Positions 9,243 to 18,600 of a stretch of 64,000 nt of DNA are shown here, piece after piece. A program made the position numbers and the translations under genes. Position 1 is the stretch's first letter; each line of letters opens with the position of its first letter. Under the pieces are notes generated by a model, which worked only from the letters and a program-made list of their open reading frames with translations, was not told the DNA's origin and did no database searches. The stretch comes from Ktedonobacterales bacterium (lineage in GTDB: Bacteria > Chloroflexota > Ktedonobacteria > Ktedonobacterales > DATBGS01): the NCBI GenBank assembly GCA_036557285.1, contig DATBHW010000022.1, positions 40,313-104,312 of the forward strand, read 5' to 3'.

Positions 9243-10034
9243 ATGTCTGCCGACCAGCAGCGCAAAGCTGCTGATACACCTGAAGCATCAGAGGCTGGCC
9301 CCGCAGTTGAGGCCACTGTGGATAGTGCCTCTGTCCCTGGGCATGCCGATTGGCATCCGCTTGAGCAGAGCCTTGGTTGGCGCTTTCAGCAGCGACAGCT
9401 TTTGCTGGAGGCGCTCACGCACCGCTCCTATGTGTTTGAGACGCCCAACCAGAGCCTTGCCCCCAACGAGCGCCTGGAGTTTCTGGGTGATGCCATCCTG
9501 GGCTTTCTCAGCGCGGAGTATCTTTTCCGCGCTCATCCGACCCTCAGCGAAGGCGAACTCACCGATGCCCGCGCCGCTCTGGTGAAAGCGCCCACGCTGG
9601 CTGATTTCGCCCGCCGCGTGCGCCTGGGCGACCATCTGCGCATGGGCAGGGGCGAGCAGCGCAGCGGAGGCCGCCGCCGCGATCCGCTGCTGGCCGCCGC
9701 ATTTGAGGCGCTGCTGGGCGCGCTCTATCTGGATGGCGGCCTGGAAGCCGTCCGTCAGTTTTTGCTGCCCCTGCTGGAGCAAGAAGCGGAGCGCGTGATT
9801 GCTGCCGGACGCTTGAAAGATGATAAGTCGCTGCTGCAAGAACTGGCGCAGGAGCATCTTGGGATTACTCCCAGCTATCGCATTGTGGCTGAGGAGGGAC
9901 CGGCGCATCACCGCCAATATACGGTTGAAGCACTGCTTGGCAATGAGGTTGCTGGTCGAGGGCAGGGCCGCAACAAACAAAGCGCCGAACAGGAAGCCGC
10001 CCGGCTCGCGTTGCAGGCCAGCGGCTGGCTGTAG
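9243..10034 (+). CDS. rnc: Ribonuclease III
   Basis: 263 residues. RNase III cuts double-stranded RNA in rRNA processing and mRNA decay. The endonuclease domain (about residues 35-180) has the signature NERLEFLGDAILGF with the metal-binding Glu and Asp, followed by a C-terminal double-stranded RNA-binding domain (about 190-262, with KSLLQELAQEH and GRGQGRNKQSAEQEAA). The first 35 residues form an extra low-complexity tail. At the second metal site the usual Asp of the D-x-x-E pair is Ala (LLAAAFEALLG), while the Glu is kept. The start has AGAGG upstream. Probably co-transcribed with selD. Confidence 0.9.
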   Translation: MSADQQRKAADTPEASEAGPAVEATVDSASVPGHADWHPLEQSLGWRFQQRQLLLEALTHRSYVFETPNQSLAPNERLEFLGDAILGFLSAEYLFRAHPTLSEGELTDARAALVKAPTLADFARRVRLGDHLRMGRGEQRSGGRRRDPLLAAAFEALLGALYLDGGLEAVRQFLLPLLEQEAERVIAAGRLKDDKSLLQELAQEHLGITPSYRIVAEEGPAHHRQYTVEALLGNEVAGRGQGRNKQSAEQEAARLALQASGWL

Positions 10035-10083
10035 CCAGAGATAGTGATCTGCCCTCTCAAATCTCCTCTCTTCGGCCATTTTT

Positions 10084-10099
10084 TGGCACGCTGTTTGCT
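10084..10099 (+). promoter_or_regulatory. Sigma-54-type (-24/-12) promoter upstream of rpoN
   Basis: TGGCAC (10084-10089), GCTGT and TTGCT (10095-10099) match the sigma-54 consensus TGGCAC-N5-TTGC at every specified base, with the required 10-nt distance between GG and GC. The only rightward gene ahead is rpoN itself. A transcript would start near 10110, just before the hairpin at 10114-10138. Confidence 0.55.
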
Positions 10100-10113
10100 C
10101 TATGGGGAAGGAT

Positions 10114-10138
10114 GCCTGAACAGTGGGGGTGTTCAGGC
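10114..10138 (+). terminator. Hairpin after rnc (terminator or leader hairpin)
   Basis: GCCTGAACA (10114-10122), a 7-nt loop and TGTTCAGGC (10130-10138) form a perfect 9-bp stem followed by TTGTCC. It may terminate the selD-rnc transcript, although the T-run is weak. If the sigma-54 promoter is used it would lie at the 5' end of the rpoN mRNA. Confidence 0.5.
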
Positions 10139-10224
10139 TTGTCCCTGTGCGCCTGAATGGGGAGCAATGGTAGAATTGTAGACAGCGCCTTTTCTCGGAT
10201 GGGCTGGCGCGGGCTGCTCTTATT

Positions 10225-10233
10225 TGCTATACT
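10225..10233 (+). promoter_or_regulatory. Extended -10 promoter ahead of rpoN
   Basis: TGCTATACT (10225-10233) is an extended -10 element about 110 bp before the rpoN start; there is no good -35. Together with the sigma-54 site it suggests two promoters in the 309-bp rnc-rpoN gap, which otherwise holds only the hairpin. Confidence 0.4.
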
Positions 10234-10343
10234 CGAAGTTGGGCGATCTCTCATTCTGGAAACGGGGACAATCTCTCATGATGCTTCTGTGAGTATCTGC
10301 AACCGCGATTCGGAAGACGGCAATCAGATGGGAGAAGAATCCG

Positions 10344-11753
10344 ATGTATCTAGAACAGAGTCAGACTCCTTCGCAACAGCCGACGCTCAATATCTCTGCC
10401 AAACTGATCGCCTCCATCAAAATCTTGCAGCTTTCTGCTGAGGAATTGGAGCAGTCAATTGCGCAAGAGATGCTGGAAGACCCGGCGTTTGAGATGGAAG
10501 AATTAAGCCAGTGCCAGCGTTGTGGAGCGCAGATGAAAGACGGCATCTGCCCTACCTGCGGCGGCACGGTGAGTACCCTCCAGGCTGATGGGGCGCTCGA
10601 ATGGGATGACTACGCTGATCCTGGGCTGGTGGGGGGTGACGAAGATGAGTTTGATCCGCTGGCTCGTGTAGAAGATACGGCCTCGCTTGCAGAAGTGCTG
10701 CTCTGGCAGATGCAAGCCATTGTTGAACCAGGCGATCTCCCCATCGCTGAATACCTGATTGGCAGCTTAGATAGTCATGGGTATATCCGAGCGTCCGTTG
10801 AGGAGGTTGCGCGTATCCTGCGGGTGGAGGTTGAGCGCGTACAACGTGTGCTGAGCCTGCTCCAGATGCAGGAGCCGATTGGGATCGGCGCGCGTGATGT
10901 ACGTGAATGCCTCTTGATTCAGTTGTGCTGGTTCCGCGAGCAGGGCAAGCCGCATCCGCTGGCGGAACAACTGGTGACTCATTATCTTCCACGACTCGCC
11001 GACCGTCATTTTATGGAGATCGCCCGCGAAGCCCATGTGCCCAGTTCGCATATCCGCACGGCGTGGCAATTTATCCGCACCAATCTCAACCCCTATCCGG
11101 CGCACGCCTTCGATCCCTCGGCTGCTAATTTCTCTGGAGGCCGTGTGCGCACAACGCTGGTGCGTCCAGATGTGGTCATTCGTCGCACCGAGACCGGCTT
11201 TGAGGCTGAGGTGGTGGAAAATAAAAAATATTTGTTCCGCGTGAACCCGACGTATCGGCATCTGATCACGACACTGGACCCATCGCAAAGCAGCGAAGAG
11301 GACCGCCAACACATCCGCCAGTACACCTCGCGCGCGCAGTTCTTTATCGAATGTATTCATCAGCGTTGGGAGACGCTGAAAAAGATCTCCGATGCGCTCG
11401 TGGAATATCAGCGCGAGTTTCTGGAAAAAGGCGTTCGCTCTCTGCGCCCCCTGACTCGCGGGGAACTGGCGGAGCATGTTGAACTGCACGAATCAACCAT
11501 CAGCCGCGCCACAGCCAATAAGTTTGTCTTGCTGCCTGAAGGGCGCACCATCCCCTTCGACGATTTCTTTGATGCCTCGTTGCGCGCGAAAGATACGCTG
11601 CGCGAACTGATTGACTCTGAAGACCCCAAACACCCGCTGAGCGATGAGGAACTGGCGGCTCTGCTTGAGGAGCGAGGCATGTTCGTTGCCCGTCGTACCG
11701 TCGCCAAATACCGCGAATCAATGCGCATTCCGCCCTCGCGGATGCGTATGTAG
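10344..11753 (+). CDS. rpoN: RNA polymerase sigma-54 factor with inserted zinc ribbon
   Basis: 469 residues. Sigma-54 directs RNA polymerase to -24/-12 promoters and needs AAA+ activators to open them. Region I (about 14-50) has the Leu/Gln-rich pattern SIKILQLSAEELEQSI. The core-binding domain follows (about 105-290). The DNA-binding part has the HTH ELHESTISRATANK and the RpoN box ARRTVAKYRE at residues 449-458. Between region I and the core-binding domain sits a four-Cys ribbon (Cys57, 60, 69, 72; CQRCG and CPTCGG), not part of the textbook architecture. Tail and length are otherwise normal. No bacterial enhancer-binding protein is encoded in the window. Confidence 0.93.
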   Translation: MYLEQSQTPSQQPTLNISAKLIASIKILQLSAEELEQSIAQEMLEDPAFEMEELSQCQRCGAQMKDGICPTCGGTVSTLQADGALEWDDYADPGLVGGDEDEFDPLARVEDTASLAEVLLWQMQAIVEPGDLPIAEYLIGSLDSHGYIRASVEEVARILRVEVERVQRVLSLLQMQEPIGIGARDVRECLLIQLCWFREQGKPHPLAEQLVTHYLPRLADRHFMEIAREAHVPSSHIRTAWQFIRTNLNPYPAHAFDPSAANFSGGRVRTTLVRPDVVIRRTETGFEAEVVENKKYLFRVNPTYRHLITTLDPSQSSEEDRQHIRQYTSRAQFFIECIHQRWETLKKISDALVEYQREFLEKGVRSLRPLTRGELAEHVELHESTISRATANKFVLLPEGRTIPFDDFFDASLRAKDTLRELIDSEDPKHPLSDEELAALLEERGMFVARRTVAKYRESMRIPPSRMRM

Positions 11754-11770
11754 CTTTGCAGTAAGCAGCC

Positions 11771-11818
11771 ACTTGCAGCGCCGCCGTCCCTTCCCAAAGG
11801 GACGGCGGCGCTGCAAGT
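11771..11818. terminator. Repeat-type hairpin between convergent genes
   Basis: A 22-bp perfect stem (11771-11792 with 11797-11818) and 4-nt loop with the core sequence of the dispersed palindrome (ACTTGCAGCGCCGCC). Its right flank, with GTTGCAGGCATGCGCCAGGAT, resembles the flank of the copies at 24.0 and 25.8 kb. It separates rpoN from the convergent response regulator and could terminate both. Confidence 0.65.
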
Positions 11819-11849
11819 CTAAGTTGCAGGCATGCGCCAGGATAGGCTA

Positions 11850-12572
11850 TTACAGCATGAAGCGATAGCCGACTCCCCAGACGGTGACAAGCTTCTCGCT
11901 CAGCGGCCCCAGCTTTTTGCGCAGCCGGGTGATCTGCGTATCAACGGTGCGGTCCAGGCCATCGTACTCGTAGCCCCAGATTTGCTCCAGTAAAAATTCG
12001 CGGCTGAAGGCCCGGCCTGGGTGGGAGGCCAGCAGGACCAGCAGATCAAACTCTTTCGGCGTCACATCAACCTCGTCGCCGTTGATCATGACGCTGTGCC
12101 TGGCGAGATCAATAGAGAGGGGGCCATGCACAATTGGCTCTGGCGCGGGAGGTAAGACGCCTGCTTCGGCGCGCTGCGCCTCCGACGCCGGGCTGTGAAT
12201 GCGACTATCCAGGGCCACACGGCGCAGGATGGCGCGCACGCGCGCCAGCAGTTCGCGCATACCAAAGGGCTTGACGACGTAATCGTCAGCGCCGACCTCC
12301 AGCCCCAGCACGCGATCAACCTCCTCGGAACGAGCGGTCAGCATCAGAATCGGCATGAGATGGTTCTGGCGAATCTGGCGGCAGACAGCCAGCCCATCCA
12401 GGCCGGGAAGCATCCAATCGAGGATCACCAGTTGGGGCGGGTGTCTTTCCACCAGACTCAGGGCGTTCAGTCCATCGAACGCCTGATAGACAGTATGGCC
12501 CTCGGCCTCAAGCTGGGTGCGAATTAAGTTACAGAGGTCGTGCTCGTCCTCAACGACCAGAATCGTTGCCAT
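11850..12572 (-). CDS. OmpR/PhoB-family response regulator
   Basis: 240 residues. The receiver domain (1-120) has the acidic pair in VVEDE, the phospho-acceptor Asp52 in VILDWMLPG, the conserved Thr in MLTAR and Lys in VVKPF. A linker of about 30 residues follows, then a winged-helix DNA-binding domain (about 150-238, with TPKEFDLLVLL and DRTVDTQITRLRKKL). It lies 29 bp downstream of its cognate histidine kinase. The promoter of the pair has two TGACA boxes 11 bp apart that this regulator may bind. Confidence 0.92.
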   Translation of the reverse strand: MATILVVEDEHDLCNLIRTQLEAEGHTVYQAFDGLNALSLVERHPPQLVILDWMLPGLDGLAVCRQIRQNHLMPILMLTARSEEVDRVLGLEVGADDYVVKPFGMRELLARVRAILRRVALDSRIHSPASEAQRAEAGVLPPAPEPIVHGPLSIDLARHSVMINGDEVDVTPKEFDLLVLLASHPGRAFSREFLLEQIWGYEYDGLDRTVDTQITRLRKKLGPLSEKLVTVWGVGYRFML

Positions 12573-12601
12573 CTTACGGCCCTCGCTTCTCCCAAGCTGC
12601 T

Positions 12602-14089
12602 CTACCGCTCGCTTTGTGGGGCTGCTGCCGAAGGAACACCGTGCAGCAGCAGGCGAAAACGGGTGCCTTCGCCAACCGCGCTTTCCGCGCTGATCGAGCC
12701 GCCCATCGCGTTGACCAGATCGCGCACAATTGCCAGCCCCAGGCCAAAGCCGCCGGTTGATCGCGCCCGCGAGGCATCGGTCCGATAGAACCGCTCGAAG
12801 ACACGTTCCAGGTCTTCCGGCGGGATGCCGATGCCGGTATCGGCAACGGTCAGCGCAAGCTGGTTGTTGTCGGCCCGTTCGAGCGAGATGGAGACAATGC
12901 CGCCTGCGGGCGTGTACATGATAGCATTGCGCACCAGATTGAGCAGCACCTGCGTCAGCCGCTGGCGATCAGCCAGCGCCAGCGGCAGGCCAGGCGGGAT
13001 GCTGCGCGTCAGCGTGACCTGCCGCTCGCGGCGGGCCAGCGGGGCCATCGTTTGATACGTCTCCTCGACAATCTCATCAATAGCAACGGGTGTGATGTCC
13101 AGGCGCAGTTCTCCCGCTTCAGCGCGGGCCAGGGAGAGTAAGTCATCAACCAGGGCGCTCAACCGCTCGGTTTCCCGCTGAACGATTTCAAGGTAGCCCT
13201 GTTGTCCAGACCCGGTTGATGCGCTGGCAGACCGATCTTCATGTGCCATCAGCAAAGACTCGACATGGCCGCGAATGCTGGCGATAGGCGTGCGCAGTTC
13301 ATGCGAGACGTTCACAATTAATTCGCGGCGGCTCTGCTCCGAGCGTTCCGCCTTGGCATGTTCCTGCGCGGCGATGGCCCTGGCCTCCGCAAGCTGCATG
13401 GCGGTATTGCGCAGGCCAAGCATCAAACGGGCGAATAGCCCCCAGGCGTAGGCAATGCCGTTCAGCACATGCAGCGAGGCCAGCGTGGCAAAGACGCCCA
13501 GCACCGCCAGGAACAGGAACAGGGCGATGGCCCCCGGCTCTATCTGCCCATTGATCTTCACAAAGAACTCGTAGGAGTTGTAACCGCCGCCAATGGCATT
13601 ATAAATCATGGTATTGATCAGATAGGCGAGCCAACCGAACATGAGGCTGAGCGAGGCCGTCAGCAGCGCGACGACCAGGGTGAATGAGCAGATACCAAAA
13701 GGGAACTCCACGAAAAGATAGAAGAGGCTCGTCCAGGTCACTGGGGATCGCAGGCGGGCCATGAACTGCCTGGTCCAGGGCATGCCAGCCAGGCGCGCGT
13801 CCTTCATAAATGGGATGGGCACATGGAGCCAGCCCCTGACCAGCAGGCGCTCGAAACTGGCGAGACCTTGCCACAAGATGATCGTCAGCAGCAGGATGGG
13901 GATGCCGATCCAGATGATGAGTGTGCCAACACCAATGGATAGCCCGGTAATGAGCAGAACAAAGTACACGATGCCAAGCGGAAAGGCGCTCAGCAAATAC
14001 AGGATGTTGAGATAGGTCTGCTTCTGGCGAGCAACGCTAAAGAATCCCCCCGCCGCCAGAAGCTGCTGATTGCTGCCTGGATAAGTCAT
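12602..14089 (-). CDS. Membrane sensor histidine kinase
   Basis: 495 residues. The N-terminal half (about 15-230) holds four to six membrane helices in two hairpins and resembles the Pfam putative-sensor domain. Then come a coiled linker, the HisKA dimerisation box VNVSHELRTPIASIRGH (His near residue 263) and the HATPase domain with N box LLNLVRNAIMYTP, G1 VADTGIGIP, F box ERFYR and G2 GGFGLGLAIV. I took the ATG at 14089 (GAGAGG upstream); 16 further codons upstream are in frame but look untranslated. No large extracellular domain, so the signal is probably in or at the membrane. Confidence 0.9.
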   Translation of the reverse strand: MTYPGSNQQLLAAGGFFSVARQKQTYLNILYLLSAFPLGIVYFVLLITGLSIGVGTLIIWIGIPILLLTIILWQGLASFERLLVRGWLHVPIPFMKDARLAGMPWTRQFMARLRSPVTWTSLFYLFVEFPFGICSFTLVVALLTASLSLMFGWLAYLINTMIYNAIGGGYNSYEFFVKINGQIEPGAIALFLFLAVLGVFATLASLHVLNGIAYAWGLFARLMLGLRNTAMQLAEARAIAAQEHAKAERSEQSRRELIVNVSHELRTPIASIRGHVESLLMAHEDRSASASTGSGQQGYLEIVQRETERLSALVDDLLSLARAEAGELRLDITPVAIDEIVEETYQTMAPLARRERQVTLTRSIPPGLPLALADRQRLTQVLLNLVRNAIMYTPAGGIVSISLERADNNQLALTVADTGIGIPPEDLERVFERFYRTDASRARSTGGFGLGLAIVRDLVNAMGGSISAESAVGEGTRFRLLLHGVPSAAAPQSER

Positions 14090-14184
14090 GTGCGCCTCTC
14101 TGTGTCGAATATGGATGATCAAATGGTGAGAGTTCACTCCCGTTCTCTCTTCCGTTGCGGCTCCTTGAGTAAAGCCTTGCTTTG

Positions 14185-14217
14185 AGTATAGCCTTTATGT
14201 ATGTCAGAATTGTGTCA
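14185..14217 (-). promoter_or_regulatory. Promoter with TGACA direct repeats for the kinase-regulator operon
   Basis: On the minus strand TATACT (14185-14190) is preceded, 11 nt away, by two TGACA boxes (14202-14206 and 14213-14217) spaced 11 bp apart where a -35 should be. No -35 hexamer is seen. This layout is typical of promoters activated by PhoB-type regulators. Confidence 0.45.
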
Positions 14218-14285
14218 TAACCAGCAATGCTCTGTAACAAAATAGCGCCATTTTGCCGGTCAGCATCACCTGCCGAGAAGCAAAG

Positions 14286-14322
14286 CACGTCGGGCATTTC
14301 TCTCGCAGAAATGCCCGACGTG
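14286..14322 (-). terminator. Terminator of the eccC-pdp operon
   Basis: A perfect 16-bp stem (14286-14301 with 14307-14322), 5-nt loop, 29 bp past the stop of the phosphorylase gene. The T-run is weak. Confidence 0.65.
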
Positions 14323-14351
14323 TGGCTGAGAGCAGCGTAACAAGCGGCTGG

Positions 14352-15674
14352 CTAAAAAGCGCCTGCCCCGCTGGAGATTTCGCCGTAAATCAATGGGCCA
14401 GGCGAAACCGGCTCATCGCTCCAGCCATAGGCGCTGAGAAGTTCGGCCTGAATCGCCTGCGCCTGGGCTTCGGTGCGCGCGTGAATCTCAAGCAGCGGCT
14501 GTCCAGCCTCCACCTGATCGCCAATCCTGGCGAAAAGAAGCAGGCCGGTGGCGTGATCGATAGGATCGCCCTTCTTGAAACGTCCGGCGCCCAGCTTCAT
14601 GGCTGCCAGCCCGACGCGCTCGGCATCAATCCCCGCGATATAGCCTGCGCGCGAGGCTGGCAGCGGTATCCGTATCGGCGCGGCTGGCAGCAAAGCCGGT
14701 TCTTGCGCCTGACGCGCGTCGCCACCTTGCGCCTCTATCACTGCTGCCAGTTTATCAAGCGCGGCGCCAGTGCTGATGGCCTGACGCACGCTGGCCTCGG
14801 CCTCTTCTCGGTTGGCAGCGAGTCCCGTCATCTCCAGCAGGCTCGCCACCTCGTGATGGCAGAGGGCAGTTACATCTGCTGGCCCCTTGCCCTGGAGGAT
14901 GTGGATCGCCTCCCTCAGTTCCAGGGCGTTGCCGACGGCTTGCCCCAGGGGCTGGTCCATCGCCGAGATCACCGCAGCCGTCTGCACGCCTGCGCGCGTG
15001 CCGATCTCTACCATCGTCTGCGCCAGCGCCTCTGCGTCTGGGATCGTCTTCATAAACGCGCCCGAACCAACCTTGACATCCAACAGCAGATGCGAAGCGC
15101 CAATAGCGAGCTTCTTGCTCATGATGCTGGAAGCGATTAAAGGGATGCTGTCAACCGTTCCGGTGACATCGCGCAGCGCGTATATCTTGCCATCGGCAGG
15201 CACCAGGTCGTTCGACTGTCCGGCAAGGACCAGCTGATGGGCGCGCAGGATGGACCAGAACTCCTCGCGCGAGAGCGCCGCCCGAAAGCCACTGATCGAC
15301 TCCAGCTTATCAACGGTGCCGCCAGTATGGCCCAGGCCGCGCCCGGTCATCTTGGCAACAGGTAAACCGCAGGCGGCCACCAGCGGCGCGACGGCCAGCG
15401 TGACTTTATCGCCCACGCCGCCGGTGCTGTGCTTATCAACCACTGGCGAGATAGTCCGGCGAACCTCCAACTGTTCGCCGGACCGCGCCATTGCCAGCGT
15501 CAGGTCGGCGGTTTCCTGGGCGTTCATGCCGCGCCAGAGAATTGCCATGAGCAGCGCGGAGAATTGATAGTCGGGAATCTCGCCCTGAGTGAAGCCTCGG
15601 ACAAGCCGCTCAATCTCTTCCGCGCTGAGCGCGTGACCATCGCGCTTGCGCTTGATAAGCTCAACGGTTTGCAT
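14352..15674 (-). CDS. pdp: Pyrimidine-nucleoside (thymidine) phosphorylase
   Basis: 440 residues. It cleaves thymidine/uridine with phosphate to base and (deoxy)ribose-1-phosphate in nucleoside salvage. The glycosyltransferase family 3 fold is evident: an N-terminal helical domain (IPDYQFSALLMAI), the phosphate loop DKHSTGGVGDK, the signature KMTGRGLGHTGGTVDKLESI and the C-terminal alpha/beta domain. Length and N-terminus match Bacillus Pdp. The ATG at 15674 is preferred; an in-frame TTG at 15689 directly after the upstream stop is an alternative. It lies just behind the EccC-like gene and probably shares its transcript, with no evident functional link. The name could also be deoA. Confidence 0.88.
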   Translation of the reverse strand: MQTVELIKRKRDGHALSAEEIERLVRGFTQGEIPDYQFSALLMAILWRGMNAQETADLTLAMARSGEQLEVRRTISPVVDKHSTGGVGDKVTLAVAPLVAACGLPVAKMTGRGLGHTGGTVDKLESISGFRAALSREEFWSILRAHQLVLAGQSNDLVPADGKIYALRDVTGTVDSIPLIASSIMSKKLAIGASHLLLDVKVGSGAFMKTIPDAEALAQTMVEIGTRAGVQTAAVISAMDQPLGQAVGNALELREAIHILQGKGPADVTALCHHEVASLLEMTGLAANREEAEASVRQAISTGAALDKLAAVIEAQGGDARQAQEPALLPAAPIRIPLPASRAGYIAGIDAERVGLAAMKLGAGRFKKGDPIDHATGLLLFARIGDQVEAGQPLLEIHARTEAQAQAIQAELLSAYGWSDEPVSPGPLIYGEISSGAGAF

Positions 15675-15691
15675 AGTCCCTTGTTTCAATC

Positions 15692-18600
15692 TTACCCTTT
15701 GATACTGACACCGCCGCCGCGAATCTGCGCCAGCCAGACCCCCACCGCTTCCGGCTCCAGAAAGGCTGTTTGCATCAGGTTGCGGCTGTTGCGCTGGACG
15801 AAGACGCCCCGTCCTGGTGGCAAATCGGCCAGCCGCACGCCCAGAAGGGGGGTCTCCTGGGGGTCGGCGCTCAGCACAATGCCTGATCGAACGGCTTTGG
15901 CCTGCTGTGTCAGCGGATCAAAGGACTTGCTAATATCGTTGTTGTTGCCTGCGATAATGACGTGCAGGCCAAGGTCGCGCGCCTGGCGGGCGACATCTTT
16001 CAATTCTGTGCCAGGATTTTTGGGCAAAGCGGCCACCAACTCAAAATCATCAATCACGAGGACGATGGGCGTCGGCGATGTCTTCGAGGATGACCCGCTA
16101 CTCAGCCGCTGGGCGCGCTCGGTCAACTCTTTCTTCAACCCCTCCAGAACCTCATTCAGCTTCACCTCATTCTCCACATATCCCTTCATATGTGGCAGAG
16201 ATCGCAGCGCGCGCGATGTGCGGCGCAAGTCAACCAGAATGATCTGCGCCTCGGCGGGCGAATAGCGTTGCGCCAGCCCCAGCAGCCAGGTGCGCAGCAG
16301 AGCGGTCTTGCCACTGCCCGCGCTCCCGGCAATCAGGAAATGCTGGGCGTCCGGGTTGAGTTCGCCCCACACGGGCCGGAGCGTCAGATCATCCAGGCCA
16401 AGGGGAACGCGCAATCCTTCGGTCTTGGGAGTCTGCCCATTCGTTGGCGCCTGGGTAAGCAGGTCGGGCAGCGAAACGTATTCGGGCAACAGTTGAATAG
16501 ATTCTGCCGTTGTGCCTTTCCATGCCTGGGCCGCCCGCGCCGACAGCGTCTCAAGCTGCTGGCTTTGTTCATCATCACCATCACCCACCACCGGCAGGGC
16601 GGTCTGGAATTCTTCCAGGCGACGCCCGCGCCGCAAGCCGCGTCCTGGTGTATTGGGATCGAGCGTGGTAGCATCGCCTTTACCAAGTAAGATGAGCGAA
16701 TCGTTGGGGTCAGCCAGTCGCAAGCTATAGCGCAGTTCCAGATTTCCGGCCAGATTGTTCGGTACGATGCCAGGGCGATCAACGGCAATGACCAGATGGA
16801 TGCCGTAACCTCGGCCCTCGCGGGCGATGGCAACCAGATCGGGCATCTCGGTCTCGTGGACGGCGCGGAACTCCGCAAACCTATCAATAACCACGACAAT
16901 GGCGGGCAGCGGCTTTTGCGGCTGATTGGCCGCGCTGGGGCGATTGTGATATGCCAGGAAGCTGTCAACGCGCTGCTCGCGGAAGAGGACTTTACGCTCT
17001 TCGATGATGCCGCGCAGCTTGCGGAAGAGCCGACGGATGCGATCCGAATCAGCGGAATTAAAGACGCCGCCCACATGGGGCAGTTTCTCGAAGACCCGTA
17101 ACGTCTGCCCACCGAAATCAATCAGATAGAGATTGAGATCGGTGGGCGAATGCGTCATCGCCAGCGCAGTAGTAATGGTGCGCAGCAAGAAACTCTTGCC
17201 AACTCCAGCCGAACCGGCAATCAGCGCGTGGCCGCCAAAGCGCAGCAGGTCCAGCATAAAGACATCTTGTTTCTGCTCAGCGGGCAGGTCGAGCAAGCCA
17301 ATAGGCGCGTTCAGCCAGCCAAACGCCGGGCGCGCCTCCCAGCGCGTCCCATTGAGGGCTGGTTTACCTGCCAGTTGGAACATATCTGGGAGCGTCAGGT
17401 CACTAGGCAAAGGGTCCGGCCAGGGACGGAAGAGCGCCGCGCCCAGCGATTCCTTGAATGGCTCCATCTGCGTCATCATCACTTGCAATTCGCTGCGGTC
17501 ATCAGTGACGACCCCAGCGCCCGCCCGCGCCGACTTACCGGAACCGATATTGTGGATGTGGCCCGCGCGGGTCAGTTCGGCGATTTCAGCCTGCTTTTTG
17601 GCGTCGCGCGGAGTGGCTGGCCGGTAGGCTCCGGCCACGCGCGCTACCTGGAACTGGTCGAAAATCTCTGCCCCGACCTGGAAATAGCCGCGCCCAGGCA
17701 GGTTATGTGGCAGCAGGGCGGCGTCCGAGCGCCCCAGCATCTCGCGGCTGTCATCAACCGAAGCCACGCGCAGACAAATACGGAACTTTACGTTCGACCA
17801 GATATTGGCGCTGACAACGCCCGCGGGGCGTTGGGTCGCCAGGATCAGGTGAACACCCAGACTTCGGCCTTTCTGCACAACACTAATCAGACCGCCCATG
17901 AACTCAGGGAGTTCTTTTGCCAGTTCGGCGAACTCGTCAATCACGATCAGCAGGCTCGGCATAGGCGGCAGCGCGTTGGGATCGCGGGCGCGCATCGCCT
18001 GGTACTGAGTAATATTGACCGCATTGGCTTCATGCAAAATGTGCTCGCGCCGCTTCAGTTCGCTTTTGAGCGCAACCAGCGCCCGCTCTGCCAGGCGGCC
18101 ATGCAGGTCGCTGACCATACCGACGGTATGGGGGATATTCTCAAAATCCTTAAAGGCACTGCCGCCCTTGAAGTCAACCAGCACAAAGTTAATCAGGTGC
18201 GGATGGTGTGTGACCGCCAGCGCGGCAATCAGCGTCTGCAACAGTTCGCTTTTGCCGGAGCCGGTGGTTCCCGCCACCAACCCATGTGGGCCATGCGCGG
18301 TATCGGTCAGATCAAGCAGCAGCGGGCCGCCGCTCTTTTCCCCGATAGGCACTGTCAGGCGGCCAAAGCGTGGCTGCTCGCCCCACCAGGTACGCGGCTC
18401 CAGTTGATCCGCCGCTTCCAGGTTGAGCAAATCCAGCAGGCGCACGCTGGTCTTGATGTTGCCTGGGCCTTGTGAGCCGCTCACGCGGATGGGCGCCAGG
18501 CTGCGGGCGATGTTTTCGCCGGTGCCGCGATCCACGCGATCAGGCGCAATCTGGTCCTTGACTTCGCCCTCCGCTCCGGCAACGGAATAAATCATCTGCT

